Shown: positions 1 to 10,020, numbered from the stretch's first letter. The stretch: DNA of 64,000 nt from Gnetum montanum (GCA_015680685.1 MNCI01008331.1:1-64000), one strand, 5' to 3'. Made by a program: numbers and translations. The notes: generated from the sequence alone by a model not told the origin.

Positions 1-407
1 AAAATATTTAATAACTAATTAAAGACATTTAATAAATAATTGTAAGCATTAAATGCATAAATGAAATAGCTAATCTATCCAAAGTGCTGCAAGGTTTATT
101 AGAAAGTTCATCTTTATTGTTCACACACTATCATGCTCAGGTACAACAATGCTCAAATAAATATCCGTACACTCAATGACTCCTACTACAGGCAATCGGA
201 GGAAAAATTTTAACTTTCAAATGGAAAAATAGCAAGAGCTTCACTACAATTATAATCTCTAATTGCCATAAATGTGACTATAGGCATGTATTTATAGCCA
301 AAAACCAACATTGTGTTGACAAGGCCTTGTCGATGCATGGTAAGATGCATCAGCTAGGCTTTGTCGACGAGGCCCAATCGATGTAGCTAACTAAACGTGA
401 CTCATTA
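1..407 (-). repeat. LTR relic, Athila-like family, minus strand, cut by window edge
   Basis: Read on the minus strand this matches the R/U5 part of the LTRs at 11757-12599 and 22336-23349: the TATA box (TATTTATA on plus, 289-296), the leader with AATAAAGA-type text, and the block before the primer site. The outer end reads TAATGAG on the minus strand (401-407), close to the TGATGAG that opens the other LTRs. In place of the GATATC palindromes of its relatives it has a palindrome centred on AAGGCCTT (316-333) and an inverted pair GATGCAT/ATGCATC (332-351). The other LTR end lies outside the window, so solo LTR versus element end cannot be decided. Confidence 0.7.
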
Positions 408-477
408 GTTATTAAGCAAATGCTTCAATCAACTTATATTTATTATTCTAGCTATTTAGCTTCTTCTAAAACTTTTT

Positions 478-1172
478 ATGAGAGAATTGATGAAATTATT
501 TATCAATTTCTTTGATATGCTAAGCAACATAGAAAAGGTTTTTCTAAAATTGCTTAAGATATTTGCACTAGTAGCAAGAAAGATGGAGGACTTGGTCTCA
601 TTAATTATTTCTCTTGTAACAAAATGGATTACAAAGTGCAATAATGAAGATGATTTTTAAATGTTCTTTTTAAAAAATAGACTTATGTAAGGAAAACCTA
701 AGAATGGTAATAGTTGGTCTTCTAATAACTTTCTTCACTACCTTCTTTTTCCTTGGGCCATTTCTATTCTTTGTTCTTCAATTCTTAAAAAAATATGGAA
801 CACATGGTGCAAGCTTAGTAAATGTTGGAATTACAATCATATTAGAGTCTTAGAAGATATGCTTAAGTAAATTAGCCCATGGTGGCTTCTTTTTAATGAA
901 ACAGCTTTGGCTATTAATACATCTAGATTATGTATCACTTGAGTAGATTTTGTATCATTGTAGTTTCTTGTCTGTGTATGCATGATAAATAGATTACTTG
1001 GAATGAAGCTTCTAGCCTCTATTATTTAAATAAAATGAAGAAGAAGAATTTTGAAAAATTAATTTCTAACCTTGAGAATTTATTTATAGTTGACAATAAT
1101 TTGCATTAGGCTTTTCCAAGTATTTTTTTGGAAGAATGATAGATGAGTTTTTCCTTTTAATTCAAAAGTTGC
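478..1172 (+). pseudogene. LINE (non-LTR retrotransposon) relic, copy 1, 5' part
   Basis: Conceptual translation shows the end of a plant LINE reverse transcriptase: a stretch like GLGLIN..SLV.KW followed by a tryptophan/leucine-rich segment (about 573-1000). The reading frame is broken by several stops and shifts. Homology with copy 2 (from 11599) begins near 558, so the true left limit is uncertain; 408-557 is unassigned AT-rich sequence that may belong to the same element. The relic is cut at 1172 by element A and resumes at 8498, and the corresponding sequence in copy 2 runs across this junction uninterrupted. LINE identity rests on motif order and on the C-terminal zinc-binding-like part in the second half. 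Confidence 0.6.
1168..1172. repeat. Target-site duplication GTTGC, left
   Basis: GTTGC immediately before the LTR start TGATGAGT is repeated at 8493-8497 right after the LTR end ACTCATCA. Five bases is the usual duplication for Ty3/gypsy integrases. It fixes both ends of element A. Confidence 0.9.
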
Positions 1173-1889
1173 TGATGAGTCATCATTTGGGGCAACCGCG
1201 ATATCACGTACGCGATATCACAGCTAAGTTGCAATATTGCATATGCAATATCACAACCCACTGCCAGTTTTATAAATAAGAGGTAGCTCTCCCTTGTTTC
1301 GCATCCAGTTTTTAGTCTCTTAGTGAAGCTCTAGCAGTTTTCCCCTTCCAAAGACAGAATAATTTCCCAGTGTTTGCCCGCAGTGTGGTGATTGTAATTG
1401 TACGGCATCCTTATTCGAGTGTGACGTACTTGGACACGCACATGACCAGAAATAAAGATCGAGATTACTTCATCATTGCAGCATTCACTTAGTTTAATTA
1501 ATTAATTATTTAATTGTTATTTACTGCATTCTTAGTTAATCTCTCTCACCCTTATCTCTTGTTATTTACTGTGTACGGAGGATTAAGGGACGGATGCTCA
1601 TCGCACTTAGGCTAGTTTAGACCCTCTTACCCTTTCCTCCTAGCTTAGTTAATCTTACTTTCCATTGCCTTCAGGAGTAGCATTAGATTTAGAACACATC
1701 ATACACCTCATTCTAGACTAAACCATATGTGACAAAGCTAATACTAGTCCAAGTGGGAAGACAGCGAACTGCGACCTAAGGCTAATTGTCTAGGTGCCAC
1801 AACTAGTCCGTCTATGAAGTTCGACCGGATCGTGTGTGAAAATGCTCGTATTCGTATGGTTGAGTGTAGTGGTATCTTGCCACTCATCA
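1173..1889 (+). repeat. 5' LTR of element A (717 bp)
   Basis: Starts TGATGAGT and ends ACTCATCA. U3 holds two palindromic GATATC-type motifs (1198-1220 and 1230-1253) shortly upstream of a TATAAATA box (1271-1278). Compared with the 3' LTR it lacks about 115 bp after position ~1565 (the block at about 8053-8168). The two LTRs differ at roughly one base in ten by eye, nearly always by transitions. Confidence 0.9.
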
Positions 1890-1890
1890 T

Positions 1891-1909
1891 TGGCATCATT
1901 GCCGAGGAC
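1891..1909 (+). other. Primer binding site, tRNA-Asp type, element A
   Basis: TGGCATCATTGCCGAGGAC follows the 5' LTR after a single T. The Athila-group consensus complementary to the plant tRNA-Asp 3' end is TGGCGCCGTTGCCGGGGA; the differences are mostly C-to-T or G-to-A changes. The equivalent sites in B, C, D and X occupy the same position. Confidence 0.85.
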
Positions 1910-2032
1910 GATGCTAGTTATCTAGATTAGTTATATCGTACAAGGTCACTGTATAGGACTTAACAATATATCTCTTAGGAAGAAAAAATAATTATAAATA
2001 GTCACATATAAATTCACACATATTTCACATCA

Positions 2033-2845
2033 ATGCCTCTTCTACAAGATTACGATAATGCCACACTTAGTGAGGAAGTTCATTGGAGAACCAACGAACT
2101 ATATGACAATGAAGATTGGAGTATGAAACCTGAGGTGGGGGTTTCTTATAAACATGAATGAAAGCAATGTCATCCCAACGCTCGAAAGCATAACTTATAC
2201 GATGATGATGAACCCCTATTGTCCACTACAAGCTTAATGCAAATACAGGAGGTTGTTCAAATCTCCTGTAGGCATCATAAAGAGAGCCATCTACCCAGGC
2301 TCGATTTAAACAACTTCCCTACTTTTTCAGGAGGCTATGACTTAGATCTGCATCAACATTTACTAGCCTTCTACGATGCCTGCATGTGGAACAATATTGA
2401 TAACGGTTGGCAAAAACTTAAGCTCTTTCCTATGAAACTTGTTGACCAAGCTAAAGTATGGTATAGATCATTAAAACCAAATTCAATACGATGTTGGTAA
2501 ATAATGGTAGAGTTATTTAATGAAAGATATCAAACCTACACAAGAGTGTCAGCCTTGAGGAAACAAATCCAAGGGTGAAAACAAGCACAACATGAACCCT
2601 TGGACATGGCCTTAGAAAGATATTATGCACTATCAAAAGACTGTCCAGGCCATGGGTTTTCTGAGGAAAGGCTAATGTACCATATTATTGATGGGCTTAG
2701 TGATGCAACAAGAGAGACCTTAGGAATGTATGCCCAAGGTCAACTATATGANATTGGGGATAGAGTTTTGACAACCCAAGAAATAGGACAAAACATTAGA
2801 CATTCGGAAAGAAGGAATGAAGGAAATAAGAGCTCAACCATTTAG
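2033..2845 (+). pseudogene. gag relic of element A (matrix/capsid part)
   Basis: One reading frame runs from the ATG at 2033 to the TAG ending at 2845, broken only by in-frame stops near 2159, 2498 and 2576. Residues encoded by about 2300-2760 carry the retrotransposon gag capsid signature: F.GGY, the FYDAC helix, KLFPMKL, WYRSL, and then LFNERYQTY, KQIQG, LERYYAL and HIIDGLSD. The same order is seen in B, C, D and X. The zinc knuckle and proline/tyrosine-rich tail of those copies are missing, because the frame ends near the junction to the 3' non-coding region. One N lies at 2752. It would form the particle coat if intact; it cannot be made now. Confidence 0.85.
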
Positions 2846-4219
2846 TTATGGGGGATACCCCCATTCTAAATAACAAGCAGGGTTAATAAATATTTTTCAT
2901 TTTCTTTGATTTTACAACTTTTTGTTTTCCAATTTTTCATTTTTTCATTTTTCAATTTCTTGTTTTATATTTTTGTCTTTTTGTCTTTTTACATTTTTGT
3001 AAGTAATCTCATCTATGAATAAAACACTCATGTGGCTTGTTGGTTGAGGTGTTTTATATGTTATTAAGTCTCGAGTGAGCAATTATTTGGAACTATGAGC
3101 CCATTACATCCACTCATCTACTCTACAAATGAGAGGTTCTGTTTGAGGGTACAGTGATATTCTTGACATTCTTAAAAAATTAAAATTAATTCTGTGTTCA
3201 TTGTACCCAGAATGAAGAAGGATGGACCAAAAGGGAATGATTAGGATGTGACATCAAGGGGACTTGCGAATTCTCTTTGGTGACCTCTGTGGGAGTTATC
3301 ATGCAATGTGGTTGTACTAAGATCCTTGTAGATCTAACGAAAATGGGAGTAAGAGTAATCAAAAGGGCACTCCAAAAACTCAGTGCACTAGAAAGACATG
3401 CACCCATGCTTGAAGGTTGGTGGCTTCTCTGGATTCAATATTTTAAAAAAGAAAAAAATAGTGCCACAAAACAAAAATCACTCCTCCCTTGAACAAAACA
3501 CCAAGTGATCGTACACCTTGTTGTTTTGGTACTCTCATAGCCGTTCATCATGGGATGAAACAATGCGGTATCACTGATTAGAGGAATGGACTTGATCCTA
3601 ATCTTGGAACGATGGGTTAATGACACTTTAACCATGCTTTACACGCAGGATTCACTGTGCCCTGGGTCAGTTACCTCATGTCCCAATCTCTGCAATCCCT
3701 GCTATCACCATCTCATCTCATTGTTCGCGTAATTGCTACTCATGTCTTGTGTAGCATAGAATTTTACCTCATGCCAGTGATAATTACATGTGTGTGTTTT
3801 GTGGAATTAGTGCAGATTACATCTAACCCTTCTAGTGCCCATGGACACTTTAATTGTGGTTACACAAGGGCATTATAGGTTGGAACCTGCTTTGGGGAGG
3901 ATCCACTTGTGTAATCTTTTGTAATCTTCACTTATGATATAGCTCACACACACCATTTCTCACCCTTAGCTTATTTTTCTTAACATTCTTTCCTTACTAT
4001 TACCCCTCTAAATTTCAACGTTTCCATGAACCATCACATAACCTTTTTCTTGCCACCCAAGGTTTTATTGATAAATTACACTCACTTATCAGTATTCGTG
4101 CCTTCAAAACCATCTAATTACCCGAGAACTCCTTAACAATAGCCTAATGTCCTCAGTTCCAACGTTTATTTCAAGAAAATCCTTTAAAAAATTTGGTATT
4201 TTGTTGTGCCTCATGTCAC
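2846..4219 (+). other. 3' non-coding region of element A
   Basis: No supported coding sequence. It begins with a polypurine-like motif (TTAGTTATGGGGGA, 2842-2855), then a T-rich stretch with TTTTTGTTTT-type units (2890-3000), then sequence collinear with 30600-31700 of element C (a GGGCATTA...TTTGGGGAGGA..CCAC block at about 3868-3912). Short ORFs here look like chance openings. Confidence 0.7.
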
Positions 4220-4508
4220 TAGGGATGAGATATCGTGTACGCGATATCGGTTCGGATGTGATATCGCGTGTGTGATATCGTGTCCCTGCAATCTATAAAT
4301 AGGTGATGCCCCCCGCAACACTTAGCATCATTTCTTCCATTCATGCAGGGGAGTTTTTGAATTTTTTCTCTATGACTGGTGATTGAGCTATCCTTGCTTT
4401 TCTCACTATATCTCGCTCGCTGGTACTCCGATTTTTATTCCATTTGAACCTGCTTGAACTCGGAGTGTTCAGCTTAGTTGTGGAGGAGGGACATCTGCCG
4501 AAAAGTAC
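4220..4508 (+). promoter_or_regulatory. Internal promoter-like module of element A
   Basis: Inside the element, away from either LTR, are two GATATC-type palindromes (4229-4248 and 4258-4280) followed by TATAAATA (4294-4301). This is the same arrangement as in the U3 of the LTRs. The downstream exon-like leader ends at a good splice donor, TAC/GTAAGT (GT at 4509). Transcription from here is inferred from this architecture only. An old LTR fragment captured into the element would look alike. Confidence 0.6.
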
Positions 4509-4777
4509 GTAAGTTTTTTGGAATTTATCATCACCCAAAGGACATCATTTAGGGTAATTAGTTGTAACACTTAGAATAATTGTGCCCAAAAATCAATTAA
4601 CCCCTAGGTATACCAGGAAATTAAAATTGGAAAGCACCTAAGTGAAATGGACTCATTATCACAATCTTTCGGGCAATGTCACAGGGAGATAAAATGAATT
4701 AATTAATTAAGGCTAGCAATAAGGTATAACTTAATTCAAAAACAACCTTACCAACATTTGGCCCCATGTGATTGCAG
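4509..4777 (+). other. Probable 5' UTR intron before the 3' ORF of element A
   Basis: Donor GTAAGT at 4509 and acceptor TTGCAG ending at 4777 bracket 269 nt of AT-rich sequence; ATG follows directly at 4778. Elements B1, C and D have a shorter GT-AG intron (60-61 nt) immediately before the ATG of their 3' ORF at the same relative place. Confidence 0.55.
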
Positions 4778-7566
4778 ATGGCCCTGACATGTGAACAATA
4801 GGAAGGTCCTACTCAAGGTGGGAGAAAACGATCTCAGAGAGGTGGAAGACAAGGTCCTGCTGGACAACATGCAAAATAGGAGGAGCAATCATTCAGCATT
4901 CATCAAGAGGAACCTCCTACTAGACAATCTAGGCAAGCAGAAGCAGGAGCTGCTGTAGTGCCTGAACAGGGACAACATCTCATGTTGCCCCAAGATTGTG
5001 TTCAGGCCATCCATGAGAAGTCCACATTTGCTGCAGTGATTGTGGAATTGAACTTCAAATCTTTTGCAAAGTTTGCTCTTGAGGCTATTAGGGATCACCC
5101 CACAGGGTCTCCCTTATGGCCTATCCTCTCTGAAAGTGGTGCCTGGTACCTAGGAGAGACGTACAAATTTTGGCACAATAGGGAGCAAGGTAGAACTATC
5201 AATATTTATAGGGTGACAGTTGATTTCTCCACGTAGGCCATTTTGAAAGTGTTAAACCTTCTAAATACAGGGCCCAAAGTTGCTCAGTTATCCACCCATT
5301 CAGACCCCGATGTACAAAAGGATTGGTTGGAAAAGGCTTATGGTAGAGATAAAACATTTGGTAAGTTGACAATGGAAGAGAGGATTTATTTTAAAATTGG
5401 AACATATCACCTCTTCCCCACAAAAGGCTTGAAAAGGATATCAACATATGCGGCTAGGGGATGTGCAGTGTTGATAGAAAAGGTTAACACTAACTTGCCC
5501 CATCTATATTTAACAGAGATCCTAAGGCGGTTTGAGGAACGGAAGATAGGGAAGATGGTGTTGCCTTTTTCTTGTCTTGTCAAAAAGCTATGCCAATGTG
5601 CTGGAATCAGAGGATGCACCAATGATGTCCTCCAAAAAGCCCAAACTGCTTCATATGCCGAATTGCTAAAGGTGTCAGCTCTAGGAAAAGCACTAGCAAA
5701 GAGCTGGGACCAGAACAAGAAGAAGAACAGACGGTTGGACCAACTGTAACTCAACTTGTAGGACCCAATCAACCTCTAGGCATGGGCCCTAGCCAACAAC
5801 AGGAAGTAGGGCCTAGCATAGGCCAGGATCAACCACCACCACTGCAAGACTATAGATCGTCGATGAGCCATCTTAGGGCCATCGCTGAGATGGTTAGTTT
5901 GGAAAGTCGTGATGACGCAAACCTCTTCTGCGTCATTGATGATGCCATACAGCCCACAGTTTCTTTGGATCATACAAGGGGTTAAGTCTCTATTCACACA
6001 GGAGGAGGGGAAAGTAGATGGTCACAACAGATGTTAGGAAACACGACATCTTTCCAAGTGCAATTAGAGACTGGTGAAGGGGCCACTATGGTGGTTATGC
6101 AACACCAGAATGTTGTAGGAGTTGCAAAAGTGATCGTTGACCATATCAAAGAATCCTTCAACGTACTTGTTGTGCCACTGGTAGATTTCACAAGAACATT
6201 GAATGCTCAAACCTTGTCCAGAACCTCAATGAATCCTGCGGTACATGAGGATGCGCTTGATCAATTACTCCAAACAGGGAAAGTAATGATGTCCCTGTTT
6301 GACATCCCTCAGGATGTTACAGCAATTCAGTCAAACCTCATTTCCACAAAGGGAAAGCTAGTCTTAACAGAAGTGAGGGTTGAGCATGCGGAAGTAGAAG
6401 TGCAGAAACTACAAGAGTAGCTCGTGGCCTTACAAGTAGCACAACGGGATCCTCTGTAATTTGTTCCCGTAGACCAGCTAGATAATTTTAGAACTGAGAA
6501 ACTAACAAAGCTAATAGCAGAGAATAAAAGGGTGGCTGATGAAAAAGAGAAGGCTGTTTGGGATGCCTTCACAGCACAAGCGCAAACTCATGCACATCTT
6601 AAGGCACTCAAGGCCTTACAAGAAGAAAACAAGTAGCTTGTTGCAGACAACCTTCGGTTAACCACAACAGAAAAGAAAAAGAATGTTCTTGAGGAACACT
6701 TCCATCAATTGTGAGAATAATTCATCCAAGTTAACTGAGACGTGAGCTGTTTAGCCATAGATAATCGAACCCTCTCGATGGAGGAGGTACGAACCATACG
6801 TCAAAAGTCAGCTATTGAGATAAGCACATGGCAAAATGAAGCTAAACGACATGAAAATTTGAAGGAGTACTTCTGAGATCAGGTGGGGATGTACAAACAA
6901 ATCCTTGAGAAGGAGATCCATATGGCCAAGGCCTAGATCAACACTATCAGTTCTCAACACACTGATTGGCATGCCATATTAGACACATATGCCTTCACCC
7001 ACCAAGCAGAAGTTAAGAGCTGGGACCTGCAAATTTAGGATTTGATAGAATACATGGAGTTGGGAAACCTAAGATATGCCAACCTTGCCATGTTAATAGT
7101 AGGGTGCCTGAGAATAGAGCTCGAGTAGTAGGTAGTAACCACCCACATCAAATATGAAGCAAAATTTGTAGAACGCAAGAAGCTGGTAGAGAAACTGGAA
7201 GTTACAAATTCTGAACTTGAGGTGGTAAAAGCCAGCTACAAAGGATAGAAAGGTGTCACAATAGACTTGGTTCGATGGCTAGTAGATTTTCAAGAGTACA
7301 AAGATAAAGCCAGAGCCTATGAGGAGGAATGACGGGTGTTCACGGCTTAGTATGTCAAGGCCAATCAAATGTTTCCGCAACTACCCTGTCCATGGGAAGT
7401 GCTAACTCAGTCAAACATTGGAACATTAGCATGAATGGCACAAGACCCTTGGACCAAAGAGGATAAGTTCTAGGCCATACTTTAGCATCATCAAGCCTCA
7501 AAACCTAGAGCACACGACAAAGGAAAGGCACCAATGGAGGAGCCACCACCACCTGGAACTACATGA
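4778..7566 (+). pseudogene. Relic 3' ORF of element A: PF20167-like domain plus long coiled coil
   Basis: A protein-like frame of about 930 codons starts at the ATG after the predicted acceptor and ends at TGA 7564-7566, with one frameshift near 5690-5750 and about twenty internal stops, mostly TAG. The N-terminus is basic and Gly/Arg/Gln-rich. About 5000-5640 reads like the plant retroelement-associated domain PF20167 ('putative plant transposon protein'), with W.....YG, LFPT.., ISTYAARG and LPFSCLVKKLC. It continues with a proline/glutamine linker (5760-5850) and a heptad-rich coiled coil (about 6330-7340), then a short Lys/Pro tail. It lies where Athila-group elements carry an extra (env-position) ORF. 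No signal peptide or membrane segment is visible, so an envelope role is not supported. The PF20167 assignment is from memory of the domain pattern. Confidence 0.65.
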
Positions 7567-7661
7567 GTTTCACCCAATTTTGTAGTTGTAGAACATTGTT
7601 TGTGTTGTGTCTTCATTTTTTTTTCATTTCACACTACGACATAATCCTATTTCTTCCCATC

Positions 7662-8492
7662 TAATAATCCCATCATTTGGGGCAATTGCGATATCGTGTA
7701 CACGATATCGCAGCCAAGTCGTGATATCGCATACGTGATATCGTAGCCCGCTGCTAGTTTTATAAATAAGAGGTGGCTCTCCCTTGTTTCACATCCATTT
7801 TTTAGTCTCTTAGCGAAGCTTTGGCAGTTTTCCCCTTCTAGAGATAGAATAATTTCCTAGTGTTTGCTCACAGTGTGGTGATTGTAATTGTATGGCATCC
7901 TTATTTGAGTGTGACGTACTTGGACATGCACATGATCAAAAATAAAGATCAAGATTACTTCATCATTGCAGCATTCACTTAGTTTAATTAATTATTTATT
8001 TAATTTTTATTTACTGTGTTCATAGTTAATCTCTCTCACCCTTATCTCCTGTTAAACACGGAATGAGTATAACTTAATCACGAGCATTTAAGTATGACTA
8101 CTTGGTAACCCAGTAGCGTACCTAGGCCATGCACTTGGTAATCCCAGTGGTAGTCATGCACGAAGTCCAAGATGTGTACGGATGATTAAGGAATAGATGC
8201 TCATCGCACTTAGGCTAGTTTAGACTCTCTTACCCTTTCCTCCTAGCTTAGTTAATCTTACTTTCCATTGCCTTCAGGAGTAGCATTAGATTTAGAACAC
8301 ATCACACACCTCACTCTAGACTAAACCATACGTGACAAAGCTAATACTATTCTAGGTGGGAAGACAGCAAATTGTGACCTAAGGCTAACTGTCTAGGTGG
8401 CACAACTAGTCTGTTTGCGGAGTTCGATTGAATCGCGCATGAAAATGCTCGTATTCGTATGGTTGAGTGTAGGGGTACCTCAGCACTCATCA
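7662..8492 (+). repeat. 3' LTR of element A (about 831 bp)
   Basis: Matches the 5' LTR from CATCATTTGGGG onward; its first bases have drifted to TAATAATC. U3 contains a perfect 24-bp palindrome (7688-7711) and a second imperfect one (7721-7743), with TATAAATA at 7761-7768. It keeps the ~115-bp block missing from the 5' LTR, which includes the repeated CTTGGTAA text. No clear polypurine tract remains just upstream. Confidence 0.88.
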
Positions 8493-8497
8493 GTTGC
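8493..8497. repeat. Target-site duplication GTTGC, right
   Basis: Second copy of the 5-bp duplication flanking element A; LINE sequence resumes immediately after it. Confidence 0.9.
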
Positions 8498-9440
8498 TTA
8501 TAAGATTATTATAAAAAATGAATTTATTCATAACAAATTCAATAAGGCCTAGAAAACGTAATTATCATCATACTTTTGGAAAAGGAAAGTAAAAGATACG
8601 TGCAAAGCTCCTATATTTCTCAAAATTCATATTTTTAATGATGTCTTATTTATCAAAATCTTTCTATTGACACTTGTCCTAAACATATGAGAAATTTTTC
8701 TCCTCAATGTCCTCTTTATAGAAGTAAAAACTTCTTTTCTCATTTTTTGGAATGTCTTGTTACTTAGGATACTTGAAAATGGACATCTAGAATTTATAAG
8801 AAGTTTTAACCAAGCATCAATGAAGTCATTCTTGGTGATCAATTGCTTTGTCCACTTCATTTTTTTGCATTTGGAATTATTTTCAACCACTTATTCTATA
8901 GTCTATTTTGTAGCCTTGATGTGTAGCTATTTTCTAATAGCAAGAGTATGACTATGATCTCTCTTTAGGTGTTAAATACTAGATTTTCCAAGATGTCACT
9001 TTTCAACTTCAACTTCAAGCAAAAAAGCTCCTAGTGAAAGATGAACAATTAATTTGTTTTCTATAGTATTAATTTCTTTTTATTTTGGAGGCTTAAGAAT
9101 GTGAAGCTTTCAACTTTTGTTGCTAATTGTTTTTTATCTCTAATTCATGTATTTTTTTATTTAGAAAGAGTTTTCCCCTTCTCTTTATAATAAACCTTTA
9201 GCAATAAGTGAAAACCCATGAGGACACTTCTGAATAAGGGTAAGCTTTGGTTCTTTTCTTACCCTAGAGGGAAGGTTTTTCAAGATTGGTTGTAAGGATG
9301 AAAACTTGAAAAGGCATTTCTAAAACTGTTGCACTTTTTCTTTAACCTCTCTCTTTGATGATATGATATACCCTAATTTTTTAAAATATCATTATTCATT
9401 TTTAGGGCTCTGACACACACACACCCCCAACCCCCCGGAG
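8498..9440 (+). pseudogene. LINE relic copy 1, 3' part (zf-RVT-like end and 3' UTR)
   Basis: Continuation of the LINE interrupted at 1172; collinear with 23780-24700 in copy 2. Around 8700-8790 the translation gives a CPLYRSKNFFSHFLEC-like segment followed by TW.W, the pattern of the zinc-binding domain at the C-terminus of plant LINE reverse transcriptases (PF13966). The rest, to about 9400, is a frame-broken tail and 3' UTR. Frames are disrupted throughout. Confidence 0.6.
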
Positions 9441-9461
9441 CCCCACACCCCCCACCTTCCA
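9411..9461. repeat. CA/C-rich low-complexity tract
   Basis: A short (CA)n run followed by C-rich text (ACACCCCCAACCCCCC) after the LINE 3' end. It may descend from the LINE tail. Confidence 0.7.
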
Positions 9462-9480
9462 ACACCTCATTATTACAATG

Positions 9481-10020
9481 TGATGAATAGTACTTAAGTT
9501 GATTACATCAATGGATTAGCATTGATGTAGGCAAGGTTGTGTTAATGGATCAACATTGATGTAGTAGTCATAAATGCCTATATAAATACACTCACCTATT
9601 ACATTTATGACATCTAATTTATTAATTATAGGAAAAATTTTGCAATTTGATTTCCTAGAGTTAGAAAAATCAGTGAGTGCTTGTAGCATGAACTTAAATT
9701 GATTGTATGAAGTTTTATTCAAGTGAATCTTGTACATGGACATAGTTTCATGATGATAATAAAATTAAGATTCATTTACATTTATTGTGGTACTCTGGCT
9801 TACTCTTATTTAAGAAAATACTCTTATTGTATTTACATTTATTGTGGTACTCTGGCTTACTCTTATTTAAGAAAATACTCTTTAAGAGTATGGCTTACAT
9901 TTTCTAATATTTTCTTATTTATTTACTTTTTCACATTTAATTAATAATTTAATTCCAAATGTATGTTAATTATTTAGAATGAGTATGACTAACTTTGAGC
10001 ATAAACATTTTATTTTTTAA
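9481..10020 (+). repeat. LTR fragment of the element X family
   Basis: Begins TGATGAATAG and aligns with the LTR at 25155-26040 through the leader (TATATAAATACA near 9580, CATTTATGACA, the GTTTTATTCAAGTGAAT block) until about 10020, where similarity fades. No primer site or internal region follows, so it is a truncated copy. Confidence 0.55.
9774..9882 (+). repeat. Perfect 52-bp tandem duplication (period 57)
   Basis: The 52 bases from ATTTACATTTATTGTGG to the final CTCTT at 9774-9825 recur without change at 9831-9882. It lies in the LTR fragment and is absent from the homologous LTR at 25155. Confidence 0.9.

Larger units (their letters stand above)
1173..8492 (+). mobile_element. Element A: LTR retrotransposon, Athila-like, without pol
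   Basis: Complete insertion of 7320 bp with LTRs at 1173-1889 and 7662-8492, terminal TGATGAGT/ACTCATCA, tRNA-Asp-type primer site and target duplication GTTGC. Inside are a gag relic (2033-2845), a T-rich 3' non-coding region, a second promoter-like module (4220-4777) and a long relic ORF (4778-7566). No protease, RT, RNase H or integrase motif is visible in any frame, so it was probably mobilised in trans. The sequence at 2841-2856 aligns with the end of the integrase gene in element B, suggesting one deletion from capsid to the end of pol. It interrupts LINE copy 1. Confidence 0.9.

Noticed and set aside
2600-2845. tRNA or rRNA genes anywhere in the window
   Set aside because: No cloverleaf with A and B boxes was recognised; the tRNA-like strings are primer binding sites next to LTRs.
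5407-5772. 121-codon minus-strand ORF at 5407-5772
   Set aside because: Antisense shadow of the PF20167-like relic; no known motif and no counterpart elsewhere.
4778-7566. TAG-rich frames read as a genetic code with reassigned TAG
   Set aside because: Frameshifts, TGA and TAA stops are also present and all genes are retroelement relics; deamination explains the TAG excess.
4778-7566. Envelope glycoprotein at the env position of element A
   Set aside because: No signal peptide, transmembrane or cysteine-rich ectodomain pattern is visible; the C-terminal half is coiled coil.
9411-9461. Telomere-like or centromeric C-rich repeat
   Set aside because: Irregular CA/C-rich text without a TTTAGGG-type unit; it fits a LINE tail or simple sequence.
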